Part shown: positions 1-6,797 of the stretch, piece after piece
How the letters are laid out: every line of letters starts with the position of its first letter
Position numbering within the stretch: the stretch's first letter is position 1
Origin: Acidobacteriota bacterium
GTDB taxonomy: Bacteria; Acidobacteriota; Terriglobia; Bryobacterales; Bryobacteraceae
DNA: 10,572 bases
NCBI GenBank assembly: GCA_018268875.1
Contig: JAFDVT010000006.1
Location: forward strand, 1 to 10,572
Direction: 5' to 3'
The notes under the pieces: model-generated
The model's input: the letters and a program-made list of their open reading frames with translations, nothing else
Told to the model about the DNA's origin: nothing
The model's database searches: none
Program-made: the position numbers and the translations under genes

Positions 1-318
1 CACTTTGTCATCAGCTACGGCGTGAGCTCGCCGAAGCTGTTCCTGGCTTGCGCGGCCGGTCAACACATCCCGAGCGCAATCCTGCACGTCCGCCAGGCGG
101 GCGGTGATCAGCAGACGTTCGTCGAATGGAAGTTCAGCGCCATCCTGATCTCGTCCTACCAGACCGGCGGTAGCGAAGGCAGCGAAACTCTCCCCCTCGA
201 CCAGGTGTCGTTCAACTTCACCAAGATCGAGATGGAATACAAGCCGCAGAAGCCAGACGGCACGCTCGGCGCTGGCATCAAGGCTGGCTACGACATCAAG
301 AAGGGCCAGAAGGTCTAG
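1..318 (+). CDS. hcp: Hcp (TssD) T6SS tube protein, 3' part
   Basis: This is the C-terminal part of Hcp, whose hexameric rings stack into the inner tube of the T6SS and are expelled with VgrG; Hcp also serves as a chaperone or carrier for some effectors. The frame is open from base 1 to the TAG at 316-318, giving 105 residues; with family members near 160-170 residues, roughly a third is missing off the left edge. Hcp1-family signatures are visible: SPKLFLACAAGQHI, RQAGGDQQ, ILISSYQTGGS, the beta strand VSFNFTKIEMEYKPQKPDG, and an ending of the type AGYDIKKGQKV. The GTG at base 22 is internal, not a start, because family sequence continues upstream of it. It is followed by a strong hairpin, which suits a gene usually expressed far above its neighbours. 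I see no toxin extension: the protein ends at the normal Hcp C-terminus. Confidence 0.95.
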   Translation, partial: HFVISYGVSSPKLFLACAAGQHIPSAILHVRQAGGDQQTFVEWKFSAILISSYQTGGSEGSETLPLDQVSFNFTKIEMEYKPQKPDGTLGAGIKAGYDIKKGQKV

Positions 319-345
319 CCAGTAGGCGCAATACAACCGGCAGTA

Positions 346-404
346 AAGGCGGTGTTTCCCGGCGTGACGTTTTCGAAACGGGCACGCCCCGGCTACACCG
401 CCTT
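346..404 (+). terminator. Long hairpin behind hcp, terminator-like or mRNA 3'-end stabiliser
   Basis: A perfect 10-bp outer stem pairs 346-355 (AAGGCGGTGT) with 395-404 (ACACCGCCTT). Inside it, CGGCGTG (360-366) pairs with CACGCC plus a bulged CC and G (383-391), and the top is CGTTT (368-372) with AAACG (376-380) around a TCG loop. Only a weak pyrimidine stretch (CTTCTTG) follows, so it is not a textbook U-tract terminator. It starts 27 nt after the hcp stop. A role as partial terminator or as a 3' stabiliser of an hcp-only transcript is inferred from position and stability. Confidence 0.55.
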
Positions 405-434
405 CTTGCCGTTCGGCCGTCCACTTGATGCGGC

Positions 435-443
435 TGATACAAT
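435..443 (+). promoter_or_regulatory. Candidate extended -10 promoter for the tagJ-tssA-tssEFG operon
   Basis: TGATACAAT fits the extended -10 form TGnTATAAT with one mismatch, in an otherwise GC-rich stretch. No good -35 hexamer lies 16-18 nt upstream, as expected for extended -10 promoters. It sits just behind the hairpin that follows hcp and about 58 nt before the tagJ start, so it could restart transcription for the downstream genes. It is a sequence match only. Confidence 0.35.
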
Positions 444-500
444 CTGACATTTCCGGGCCATTTCCAGGCAACGAAGCGAAACGAGAGGGGATTCATTGCT

Positions 501-1244
501 GTGAAAGCACAAGCGCTGTACAAAGAAGGCAAGCTGCAGGAGGCCATTCAGAGCCTGGCCGCGGAACTCCGGGACAATCCCGGCGACGCCAAACGGCGCA
601 CGTTCCTGTTCGAACTGCTGTGCTTTGCCGGGGAATACGAACGGGCCGACAAACACCTGAACCTCCTGGCCGACGTGAGCGGCGAGGCAAAGATGGGCGC
701 GGTGCTGTATATGTCGGCGCTGCATGGCGAACGGGTGCGCCACAAGACCTTTGCCGATCAGGATTTTCCCACCACACCGGTGGATGAAACCAAGCTCTTT
801 GGCGGCACCGTGACGCTGAACAACGGCGAGGCGAAAGCCTTTGAATGGTTCGAGGATTCGGACCCGCGCGTTGGCGCGCGCATGGAACTGTTCGCGGCGG
901 GCGCATACCTGTGGATGGGGCTTGAGCACATCGAAAGCATCGAATTTCAGCCGGTGACGAAGCTGCGCGACCTGTTGTGGCGGCCCGCGTTTATCCGCAC
1001 CGGTCCGTCCTTCAAAGGCACGGAACTGGGCGAGGTTCTGGTGCCGGCGCTGTTTCCGTTCTCGCACAAGAACGCCGATGACCAGGTCAAATTGGGCCGG
1101 CTGACGGTGTGGGATACAGCCGGCGAAGATCCGATTCCGTATGGCATGAAGACGTTTCTGGTCGACAACGAAGATTACGCGATCATGGACTTTGCCAAGA
1201 TCGAGTTCAACGCCGATCCAAACGCGGCGCCGCAAGAGGACTAA
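501..1244 (+). CDS. tagJ: TagJ / ImpE family T6SS accessory protein
   Basis: This 247-residue protein belongs to the ImpE family (TagJ, HsiE1 in Pseudomonas), a cytoplasmic accessory factor known to bind the sheath subunit TssB and connected with ClpV-driven sheath disassembly. Residues about 5-75 are helical and TPR-like (ALYKEGKLQEAI, CFAGEYERADKHL). The ImpE core follows, with FEWFEDSDPRVG (114-125), YLWMGLEHI (136-144) and LRDLLWRPAF (155-164). The start is GTG at 501, preceded by GAGAGGGG at 483-490 with a 10-nt spacer; the next in-frame ATG (692) would remove the TPR part. It ends 36 nt before tssA. Only a subset of T6SS clusters carries tagJ, and its place directly after hcp is the same as in the P. 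aeruginosa H1 cluster. The C-terminus is an acidic tail (NADPNAAPQED). Family assignment is firm; the detailed role is taken from homologues. Confidence 0.9.
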   Translation: MKAQALYKEGKLQEAIQSLAAELRDNPGDAKRRTFLFELLCFAGEYERADKHLNLLADVSGEAKMGAVLYMSALHGERVRHKTFADQDFPTTPVDETKLFGGTVTLNNGEAKAFEWFEDSDPRVGARMELFAAGAYLWMGLEHIESIEFQPVTKLRDLLWRPAFIRTGPSFKGTELGEVLVPALFPFSHKNADDQVKLGRLTVWDTAGEDPIPYGMKTFLVDNEDYAIMDFAKIEFNADPNAAPQED

Positions 1245-1280
1245 GGTAGCCGGACCAGGGAGCCGAAGAGCAAGGTACAG

Positions 1281-3074
1281 ATGCCGATACTGCGCGAAGA
1301 CATTCTCAATCCGATCGCCGGAGACAATCCCGCCGGGGTCAATCTGTACTATGACCCGGTGATGGACAAGCTGAAGGAGGCGCGCCGTGAAGACGACGAC
1401 GCCCCCGCCGGCGACTGGGAGCGGGAGCTCAAAACCGCCGACCACAAGACGGTGATCAAGCTGGGTAGCGAGACGGTGGCGACGCGCTCGAAGGATCTGC
1501 AGATCAGCGCGTGGCTGACCGAATCGCTGCTCAAAGTGCACAGCTATCCAGGCTTGAAAGAAGGCCTGGACCTGCTGCGCGGCATCGTCGACACGTTCTG
1601 GGACGGCTGCTATCCGGAGATCGAGGACGGCGACCTGGAGCTTCGCGCCGCGCCGCTCGACTGGGTCGGCGCGCGTCTGGAACTGCCGGTGAAGCAGGCG
1701 CCGTTGCTCAAGAACGGCTACAACATCCTGATTTACCAGGACAGCCGCAAGATTCCGCTCGAAGCGGATCTGGACGGGGACGAGAACAAGCAGAAGATCC
1801 GTTCGGAGGCGGTGGCCGACGGCAAAGTTACGCCGGAAGAGTGGGAGATCGCCGACAAGGCGACGCCGAACGAATTCTTGCAGGCGGTGGCGGCATCGCT
1901 CGATGGTTGCATCGAGTCGGTGGATGCCTTGTCGGCAATTTCCGACGAGAAGTTCGGGGACCAGGCGCCGACGTTCGGTTCCTTGAAGACGCATCTCACC
2001 GAGGTTCGCCACACGGTGAAGCTTTGGCTGAAGGCGCGTGGGATCACCGATGGTCCGGCGGAAGCGGACGACGCGGCGGCCGACGATCCGGCGATGGCCG
2101 AAACGGCCGGCGGCGCGGCGTACGGTGGGACGGGCGGGCCGCGAGGCATCACCGTCACCGGCGTCATTCCGGCGAACAAGGAAGAAGTCGCCATTCGCCT
2201 CGAGGCGATCTGCAAGTACCTGCGCGAACAGGATCCGGCCAATCCCGGACCGTATATGATGCTGCGGGGCTTCCGGTGGGGCGAGTTGCGCGGTCTTGGT
2301 TCGGAACCCGATCCGCGCGAGTTGCTCGCGCCGCCGACCGAGCAGCGGCAGAACGTGAAGCGGGCGTTTTTGAACGGCGATTGGAGCGAGTGCCTGAACG
2401 CGGCGGAAACGGTAATGGCGGGTCCCGGCGGCAGGGCGTGGCTCGATGTGCATCGTTACGCGGTGAAGGCGGCGCAGGAGTTGGGTTACGACCTGGTGGC
2501 CAACGCGATCAAGAACGATCTGCGGGGCTTGCTGGCGGACCTGCCCGAATTGCCGCGCTGGCAGTTGCTCGACGATTCGCCGACGGCGAACACGAAGACT
2601 CGCGAATGGCTGGAAGAAGTGCAACAGGAGCAGCCGCTGGCGCCGCGCGTTATTCCGGACACGCCGCCGGAGCCTCCGCCGCCGCCCAAGTTCTCGGGTC
2701 GCGACGCTTTTGAAGTGGCCAAAGATTATTACCGGTCGGGGAGCCTTTCGAGCGCGATTAGCTGGCTGAACCAGCAGTTGGCGAAGGAATCGAACGGTCG
2801 CGGCCGCTTTGAGCGGAAGGCGCAGATTGCCTGGCTGTTGATTGAAAGTACGAACGACGTATTGGCGTTGAGCTACGTCGAAGAATGCCTGGCGCAGGTG
2901 GAGGCCCACAAACTCGAGGAATGGGAAGCGGGGCCGTGGCTGGCCGAGTTTCTCGCGTCGTTCCTCTCGCTGCTTGAGCGGCGAGGCGCGGACTGGGAAG
3001 TTCGCAATAAACTGTACAAGACGATCGCGCGATTGGACCCGGCCAAGGCCCTGTCGATCGCCGTGCCCAGCTAA
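1281..3074 (+). CDS. tssA: TssA, ImpA_N plus VasJ-type C-terminal region
   Basis: TssA acts early in T6SS assembly: it contacts baseplate and membrane complex, and in long forms sits at the distal end of the growing sheath/tube. This 597-residue protein has the ImpA N-terminal domain (about 8-130; NPIAGDNPAGVNLYYDP at 10-26, LKEARREDD, WDGCYPEIEDGD at 107-118). An Ala/Asp/Gly-rich linker follows (about 258-290). A VasJ-like region then begins near 295 (YLREQDPANPGPYMMLRGFRWG; AGPGGRAWLDVHR), is broken by a proline-rich stretch (about 458-470, PEPPPPPK), and ends with helices matching the family C-terminus (HKLEEWEAG, LSLLERRG). The ATG at 1281 has AAGG at 1272-1275 five nt ahead. It lies between tagJ and tssE, an insertion relative to the Pseudomonas H1 order. 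Because the C-terminal region decides the TssA subclass, the VasJ-type call is less certain than the TssA call. Confidence 0.92.
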   Translation: MPILREDILNPIAGDNPAGVNLYYDPVMDKLKEARREDDDAPAGDWERELKTADHKTVIKLGSETVATRSKDLQISAWLTESLLKVHSYPGLKEGLDLLRGIVDTFWDGCYPEIEDGDLELRAAPLDWVGARLELPVKQAPLLKNGYNILIYQDSRKIPLEADLDGDENKQKIRSEAVADGKVTPEEWEIADKATPNEFLQAVAASLDGCIESVDALSAISDEKFGDQAPTFGSLKTHLTEVRHTVKLWLKARGITDGPAEADDAAADDPAMAETAGGAAYGGTGGPRGITVTGVIPANKEEVAIRLEAICKYLREQDPANPGPYMMLRGFRWGELRGLGSEPDPRELLAPPTEQRQNVKRAFLNGDWSECLNAAETVMAGPGGRAWLDVHRYAVKAAQELGYDLVANAIKNDLRGLLADLPELPRWQLLDDSPTANTKTREWLEEVQQEQPLAPRVIPDTPPEPPPPPKFSGRDAFEVAKDYYRSGSLSSAISWLNQQLAKESNGRGRFERKAQIAWLLIESTNDVLALSYVEECLAQVEAHKLEEWEAGPWLAEFLASFLSLLERRGADWEVRNKLYKTIARLDPAKALSIAVPS

Positions 3075-3104
3075 CGTTGGGCGGACAGGTAGACTAAAGG
3101 ATCG

Positions 3105-3593
3105 GTGGCAAGAGAGTTCGAAGGCAACATAACGCAATCGGTGGTCGACCGGCTTCTGGACCTGGAACCTCGCGAGCTGGTCGACCCTCAATTTTCGCGC
3201 GCCAAAATGCTGAAAGAGTACCGGACCTCGGTGCGGCGCGACCTGCAGTGGCTGTTGAATACGCGGCGGATCAACGAAGCGGCCGGCGAGGATTTGCCGG
3301 ACTGCAAGAAGTCGCTGCACAACTACGGGCTGCCGGATTTTACGACCTACAGTCTGAATTCCTCGAACGACCGCGCCGAGCTTTCGGGCCATATCGAGGA
3401 CACGATCAACCAGTTCGAGCCGAGGCTGCGGGACGTCCGCGTGACGGTGCTCGATTCCGAATCGGGGGATACGCGCATTCTGCGCTTCAAGATCGAAGCG
3501 CTGCTGCAGATGGATCCGGCGCCGGAGCAGATTTTCTTCGACGGCGTTCGCGATCCGGGCAATGGCGAATTTCAGTTGATGGGGGATAAGTAG
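3105..3593 (+). CDS. tssE: TssE, gp25-like baseplate subunit
   Basis: TssE is the homologue of phage T4 gp25, the wedge protein that nucleates sheath assembly and joins the TssF/TssG complex in the cytoplasmic baseplate. At 162 residues it has the usual family length. Visible landmarks are SVVDRLLDLEP (12-22), SVRRDLQWLLNTRR (42-55), SLHNYGLPDF (70-79), the conserved FEPRLRDVRV strand (104-113) containing the EPR triad typical of gp25-like proteins, and LRFKIEALLQMDPAPE (126-141). The start is GTG at 3105 with AAAGGA close ahead (3096-3101, 3-nt spacer), which is tight. No better start gives the conserved N-terminus. The gene begins 30 nt after tssA and its TAG is only 6 nt from the tssF start. 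Confidence 0.95.
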   Translation: MAREFEGNITQSVVDRLLDLEPRELVDPQFSRAKMLKEYRTSVRRDLQWLLNTRRINEAAGEDLPDCKKSLHNYGLPDFTTYSLNSSNDRAELSGHIEDTINQFEPRLRDVRVTVLDSESGDTRILRFKIEALLQMDPAPEQIFFDGVRDPGNGEFQLMGDK

Positions 3594-3599
3594 CGTCCG

Positions 3600-5501
3600 G
3601 TGCGCGACGAACTCCTCCTTTACTACGAGCGCGAACTCTCCTTCATGCGCCAGATGGGCGCGGAATTCGCACAGAAGTACCCGAAGATCGCCGGGCGTCT
3701 GTTGCTCGACGTCGACAAGTGCGAGGATCCGCACGTCGAACGCATGGTGGAAGCGTTCGCGTTCATGGCGGCGCGCGTCCACCTCAAGATCGACGACGAG
3801 TTTCCGGAGATCACGTCGGCGCTGCTGAACATCCTGTATCCGCACTATCTGCGGCCGGTGCCGAGTTCCTGCATTGTCGAAATGCACCTCGACGCGGACA
3901 AGGGCGGCATTACGGCGCCGCAGCACATCGTCAAGGGTTCGCCGCTGAAATCGCGGCCCGTAAACGGGGTGCCGTGCGAGTTCCAGACGTCGTACGAGAC
4001 CACGGTGTGGCCGGTGACGGTGACCGAGGCCGAGTGGAAGACGCCGGACCGGTTGACGCCTCCGGTGAAGCTGAACGAGGCGATCGGCGCGTTCCGGCTG
4101 GAACTGCGGGCGCCGCAGGGCGTCCAGTTTTCCAAGCTCAACATGAAGAGCATCCGGTTCCACATCGCCGCTGAACCGACGCTCGCCAACACGATTTACG
4201 AACTGCTGTTCTGCAATTGCGTGCAGATCCTGGTGCGCGATCCGTCGGTGAACTCGCGCGTGCAGCCGACGATTCTCCGGCCGGAAGATCATCTGCGGCC
4301 CGTGGGATTCGATACCGCCGAGGCTATGCTGCCGTATCCGCGGCGGTCGTTTGAAGGCTACCGGCTCTTGCAGGAATACTTCGCGCTGCCCGAAAAGTTC
4401 CTGTTTTTCGACCTGTCGGGCGTCGACCTGGCGTGGATGAAAGGCATCAAGGAACGGGCGGAGATCCTGTTTCTGATTTCGCCGTTCGAACACTTCGACC
4501 GGCGGCAGAACCTGGAGTTGGGCGTCAACGCGAAGACGTTCCGGATGAACTGCACGCCGGCCATCAACCTGTTTCCGCAGACGGCGGAACCGATTCTGCT
4601 CGACCAGCGGAAGTTCGAATACTTCGTGATTCCCGACGTTCGCCGGCCGATGGCGACCGAGGTGTTTTCGATCGAAGACGTGATATCGACCGACACCAAT
4701 ACGAACGAGGTGCTGCGGTTCCATCCGTTTTATTCGTACCGCCACGGGACGGTGAAGGATTCGAATGAGACGTTCTGGCTTGCGCACCGGCATCGTTCGG
4801 CGCGCAAGAACGACGAAGGTACGGATGTGTCGTTGTCGATGGTGGATCTCTCGACACGCCCGGTGCGGCCGGACGTCGATGTGTTGACCGTTCGCACGCT
4901 GTGCACGAACCGCGATCTGCCGGCAAGGCTTCCGTTTGGCAGTGAGTTCGGCGATTTCGAGCTTGAAGGCAGCGCGGCGGTAAAGCGCATTGTCGCGCTC
5001 GGCAAGCCGACCAACGCGGTGCGGCCTCCGATGGGCAAAGGCGCGTACTGGCGGCTGATGTCGCACCTGACGTTGAACTACCTGTCGTTGACCGAAGACC
5101 CGCGGCGGACGCAACAGCCAGCCGAGGCGGCCTCGCAGCAGCACAATCCTCCGCCGCCGGCCGAGTCCTTCCGCGAGATGCTGAAGCTGTACAATTACGC
5201 GGGAACGGCATTTACGGAAAAGCAGATTTCAGGAATTCTCAAAATGCAGGGGAGCCGCCAGTTCGCGCGGGTGTTTTCGGAAAACGGCATCGCCTTTGTG
5301 CGAGGCACGCGCGTGGAGATGGAACTCGACGAGGACCAGTTTGTGGGCGGCGGCGCACTTTTGTTTTCCATGGTCATCGAGCGGTTCCTGGCGCTGTATT
5401 CCTCGATGAACAGCTTTACGCAACTGCAAGTGCGCACCCGGCAGCGAAAGGAGCCTCTCAAGGAATGGCCTCCGAGAGCGGGGCAGAAGATACTGCTCTA
5501 A
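3600..5501 (+). CDS. tssF: TssF, T6SS baseplate wedge protein
   Basis: TssF (ImpG/VasA) forms the baseplate wedge with TssG (two TssF per TssG in known systems), TssE and TssK. The 633-residue length is typical. The N-terminal family signature is clear: LLLYYERELSFMRQMGAEFA (5-24), YPKIAGRL (27-34), DPHVERMVEAFAFMAARV (43-60) and ALLNILYPHYLRP (74-86). The C-terminus is also canonical: RGTRVEMELDEDQFVGGG, ERFLALYSSMNSFTQLQV and finally EWPPRAGQKILL. A Gln/Pro/Ala-rich low-complexity stretch lies at about 500-520. The start is GTG at 3600, six nt after the tssE stop; GGGGGAT at 3581-3587, inside tssE, is the only purine-rich site upstream, and its 12-nt spacer is long. Reinitiation after tssE is therefore likely. 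The last 37 nt overlap tssG in another frame. Confidence 0.96.
   Translation: MRDELLLYYERELSFMRQMGAEFAQKYPKIAGRLLLDVDKCEDPHVERMVEAFAFMAARVHLKIDDEFPEITSALLNILYPHYLRPVPSSCIVEMHLDADKGGITAPQHIVKGSPLKSRPVNGVPCEFQTSYETTVWPVTVTEAEWKTPDRLTPPVKLNEAIGAFRLELRAPQGVQFSKLNMKSIRFHIAAEPTLANTIYELLFCNCVQILVRDPSVNSRVQPTILRPEDHLRPVGFDTAEAMLPYPRRSFEGYRLLQEYFALPEKFLFFDLSGVDLAWMKGIKERAEILFLISPFEHFDRRQNLELGVNAKTFRMNCTPAINLFPQTAEPILLDQRKFEYFVIPDVRRPMATEVFSIEDVISTDTNTNEVLRFHPFYSYRHGTVKDSNETFWLAHRHRSARKNDEGTDVSLSMVDLSTRPVRPDVDVLTVRTLCTNRDLPARLPFGSEFGDFELEGSAAVKRIVALGKPTNAVRPPMGKGAYWRLMSHLTLNYLSLTEDPRRTQQPAEAASQQHNPPPPAESFREMLKLYNYAGTAFTEKQISGILKMQGSRQFARVFSENGIAFVRGTRVEMELDEDQFVGGGALLFSMVIERFLALYSSMNSFTQLQVRTRQRKEPLKEWPPRAGQKILL
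5447..5453 (+). promoter_or_regulatory. Ribosome binding site of tssG, inside tssF
   Basis: AAAGGAG lies 11 nt before the ATG at 5465. It supports that ATG as the tssG start, and therefore a true 37-nt tssF/tssG overlap rather than a later start. A second purine patch (AAGGA) directly abuts the ATG. Confidence 0.6.
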
Positions 5502-6655
5502 ACCGCGCTGTCACAGCGGAAGACGCCGCCGGGCTTCTGGACGAAGACGAGGTCCTGGAGGATGCGCCGGTAAGCGGGGCAAACCTCGCCCAAACGCGTT
5601 GGCGGTACAACGAAATCCGCGAACTGCTCGAGACCGACGAGCGGCGTAACCCCGCGTCTTACACGCCGGAGTTCAAATTCTTTCAACTCATCCGTTTGCT
5701 CGAGCGCATGCAGCCCGAGCGGACGCCGGTGGGGCGGTTCAACAGTCCCGGACGCGAGGTGGTGCGGTTCAGCGTACACCAGAATCTGGCGTTTCCGGCA
5801 AGCCAGGTGCAGGAATTGCGCTGGCCCACGCCGGACGAAGGTTCCAAGGCCCCGGTGATGGTGGTGAACTTCTTCGGGCTCACCGGGCCGATGGGTGTGC
5901 TGCCGCACTACTATACGGAACTGATCCGCGACCGTCTGCGCGTGCGCGACCGCACGATGCAGGACTTTTTCGACACCTTCAACCACCGCATGATTTCGCT
6001 GTTTTATCAGGCGTGGGAGAAGTACCGGTTCACCATCGCGTACGAACGGCCACAACTGGGGCACGGCGAGGAGCGGGACCGGTTTTCGCGCATTCTGATG
6101 GACATCATCGGAATCGGGACGCAGGGGTTGGCCAACCGGCAGAAGGTGAGCGACGATTCGCTTCTGTTTTACGCCGGACTGTTGTCGATGCACACGCGTC
6201 CGGCGGCGGGACTGCGCCAAATCCTGTGGGATTACTTCGACGTTCCCGTGGAAGTGGAAGAATTGGTGGGCGCCTGGTACGCGCTCGAGATTCCGAACCA
6301 ATGCAAGTTCGACCGGGCGAACACGATTTCCGAGCAAATGGGCGTGGGCGCCATTGTGGGCGATGAAATCTGGGACCAGCAAAGCGGCGTCCTGATTCGT
6401 CTGGGGCCGCTGACGCTGAAGCAGTATCTCGACTTTTTGCCCACCGGGACGGCGTACGAGCCACTGCGGGCGATTCTGCGGTTCTACGCCGGGTGGGAGT
6501 TCGATTTTCAGGTGCAACTGGTACTAGAAAGGGAACAAACCCCGCCTTGCGAGCTGGGCGCGACGGGAGACCGGAGCCCCAGACTGGGGTGGGTATCGTG
6601 GTCGAAGAATCAGGCGATGAATCGCGACCCCGATGATACAATTTTGCGGATTTAG
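5465..6655 (+). CDS. tssG: TssG, T6SS baseplate wedge protein
   Basis: TssG (ImpH/VasB) is the partner of TssF in the baseplate wedge and contacts TssK. Family landmarks over its 396 residues are FFQLIRLLER (72-81), VNFFGLTGPMGVLPHYYTEL (134-153), FNHRMISLFYQAWEKYR (172-188), FDVPVEVEELVGAW (258-271), LGPLTLKQYLDFLP (313-326), FDFQVQLVL (346-354) and LGWVSW (374-379). The first 65-70 residues are an acidic, Ala-rich extension before the conserved FFQL segment, longer than in many TssG proteins. The ATG at 5465 is backed by AAAGGAG at 5447-5453. The extension includes the part encoded in the 37-nt overlap with tssF, so translational coupling is expected. The gene ends 142 nt before tssH. Confidence 0.95.
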   Translation: MASESGAEDTALNRAVTAEDAAGLLDEDEVLEDAPVSGANLAQTRWRYNEIRELLETDERRNPASYTPEFKFFQLIRLLERMQPERTPVGRFNSPGREVVRFSVHQNLAFPASQVQELRWPTPDEGSKAPVMVVNFFGLTGPMGVLPHYYTELIRDRLRVRDRTMQDFFDTFNHRMISLFYQAWEKYRFTIAYERPQLGHGEERDRFSRILMDIIGIGTQGLANRQKVSDDSLLFYAGLLSMHTRPAAGLRQILWDYFDVPVEVEELVGAWYALEIPNQCKFDRANTISEQMGVGAIVGDEIWDQQSGVLIRLGPLTLKQYLDFLPTGTAYEPLRAILRFYAGWEFDFQVQLVLEREQTPPCELGATGDRSPRLGWVSWSKNQAMNRDPDDTILRI

Positions 6656-6797
6656 CCGCGTGTACGTTTGGAACAGGTTGACTTTCGAGCGGTTTGAAGG
6701 CCGTTTCACGCTTAATAGGTGAGCAGGATCCAAACGACCCACACGCGGGTGTAGATAAGACAAACGAACGGCAAGCCTGCGGAGGCCAACTAACTAT
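6656..6797 (+). promoter_or_regulatory. tssG-tssH gap with repeated CGTTT/AAACG motifs
   Basis: This 142-nt non-coding gap contains an 8-bp perfect inverted repeat, CGTTTGGA (6665-6672) and TCCAAACG (6729-6736). There is a further CGTTT at 6702-6706 and AAACG at 6762-6766. The two direct CAAACGA copies (6731-6737 and 6761-6767) start exactly 30 nt apart. TTGACT at 6678-6683 resembles a -35 box, but no matching -10 box lies at 16-18 nt. I do not see a convincing sigma-70 or sigma-54 (GG-N10-GC) promoter. The repeats may be operator sites; that is inference. Confidence 0.3.
6781..6785 (+). promoter_or_regulatory. Ribosome binding site of tssH
   Basis: GGAGG lies 12 nt before the ATG at 6798. 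The spacer is long but the core is perfect, and it supports independent translation of tssH after the gap. Confidence 0.55.

Noticed and set aside
1511..2713. 400-codon plus-strand frame inside tssA
   Set aside because: It is Arg/Gly/Ala-rich, out-of-frame translation of tssA with no ribosome binding site or recognisable domain.
393..5144. 1583-codon open frame on the minus strand
   Set aside because: It lies exactly in codon register opposite tagJ, tssA, tssE and tssF, crosses their intergenic gaps, and encodes an Arg/His/Gln/Val-rich sequence with no domain I recognise. The plus-strand genes are unambiguous, so it is a codon-bias shadow.
5498..6517. 339-codon minus-strand frame opposite tssG
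   Set aside because: It is a compositional shadow of tssG, whose own frame has all family landmarks.
6678..6717. Possible sigma-70 promoter from TTGACT to TTAATA before tssH
   Set aside because: The spacer is 28 nt, far from 16-18. No better-placed -10 hexamer was found, and no sigma-54 GG-N10-GC pair fits either.
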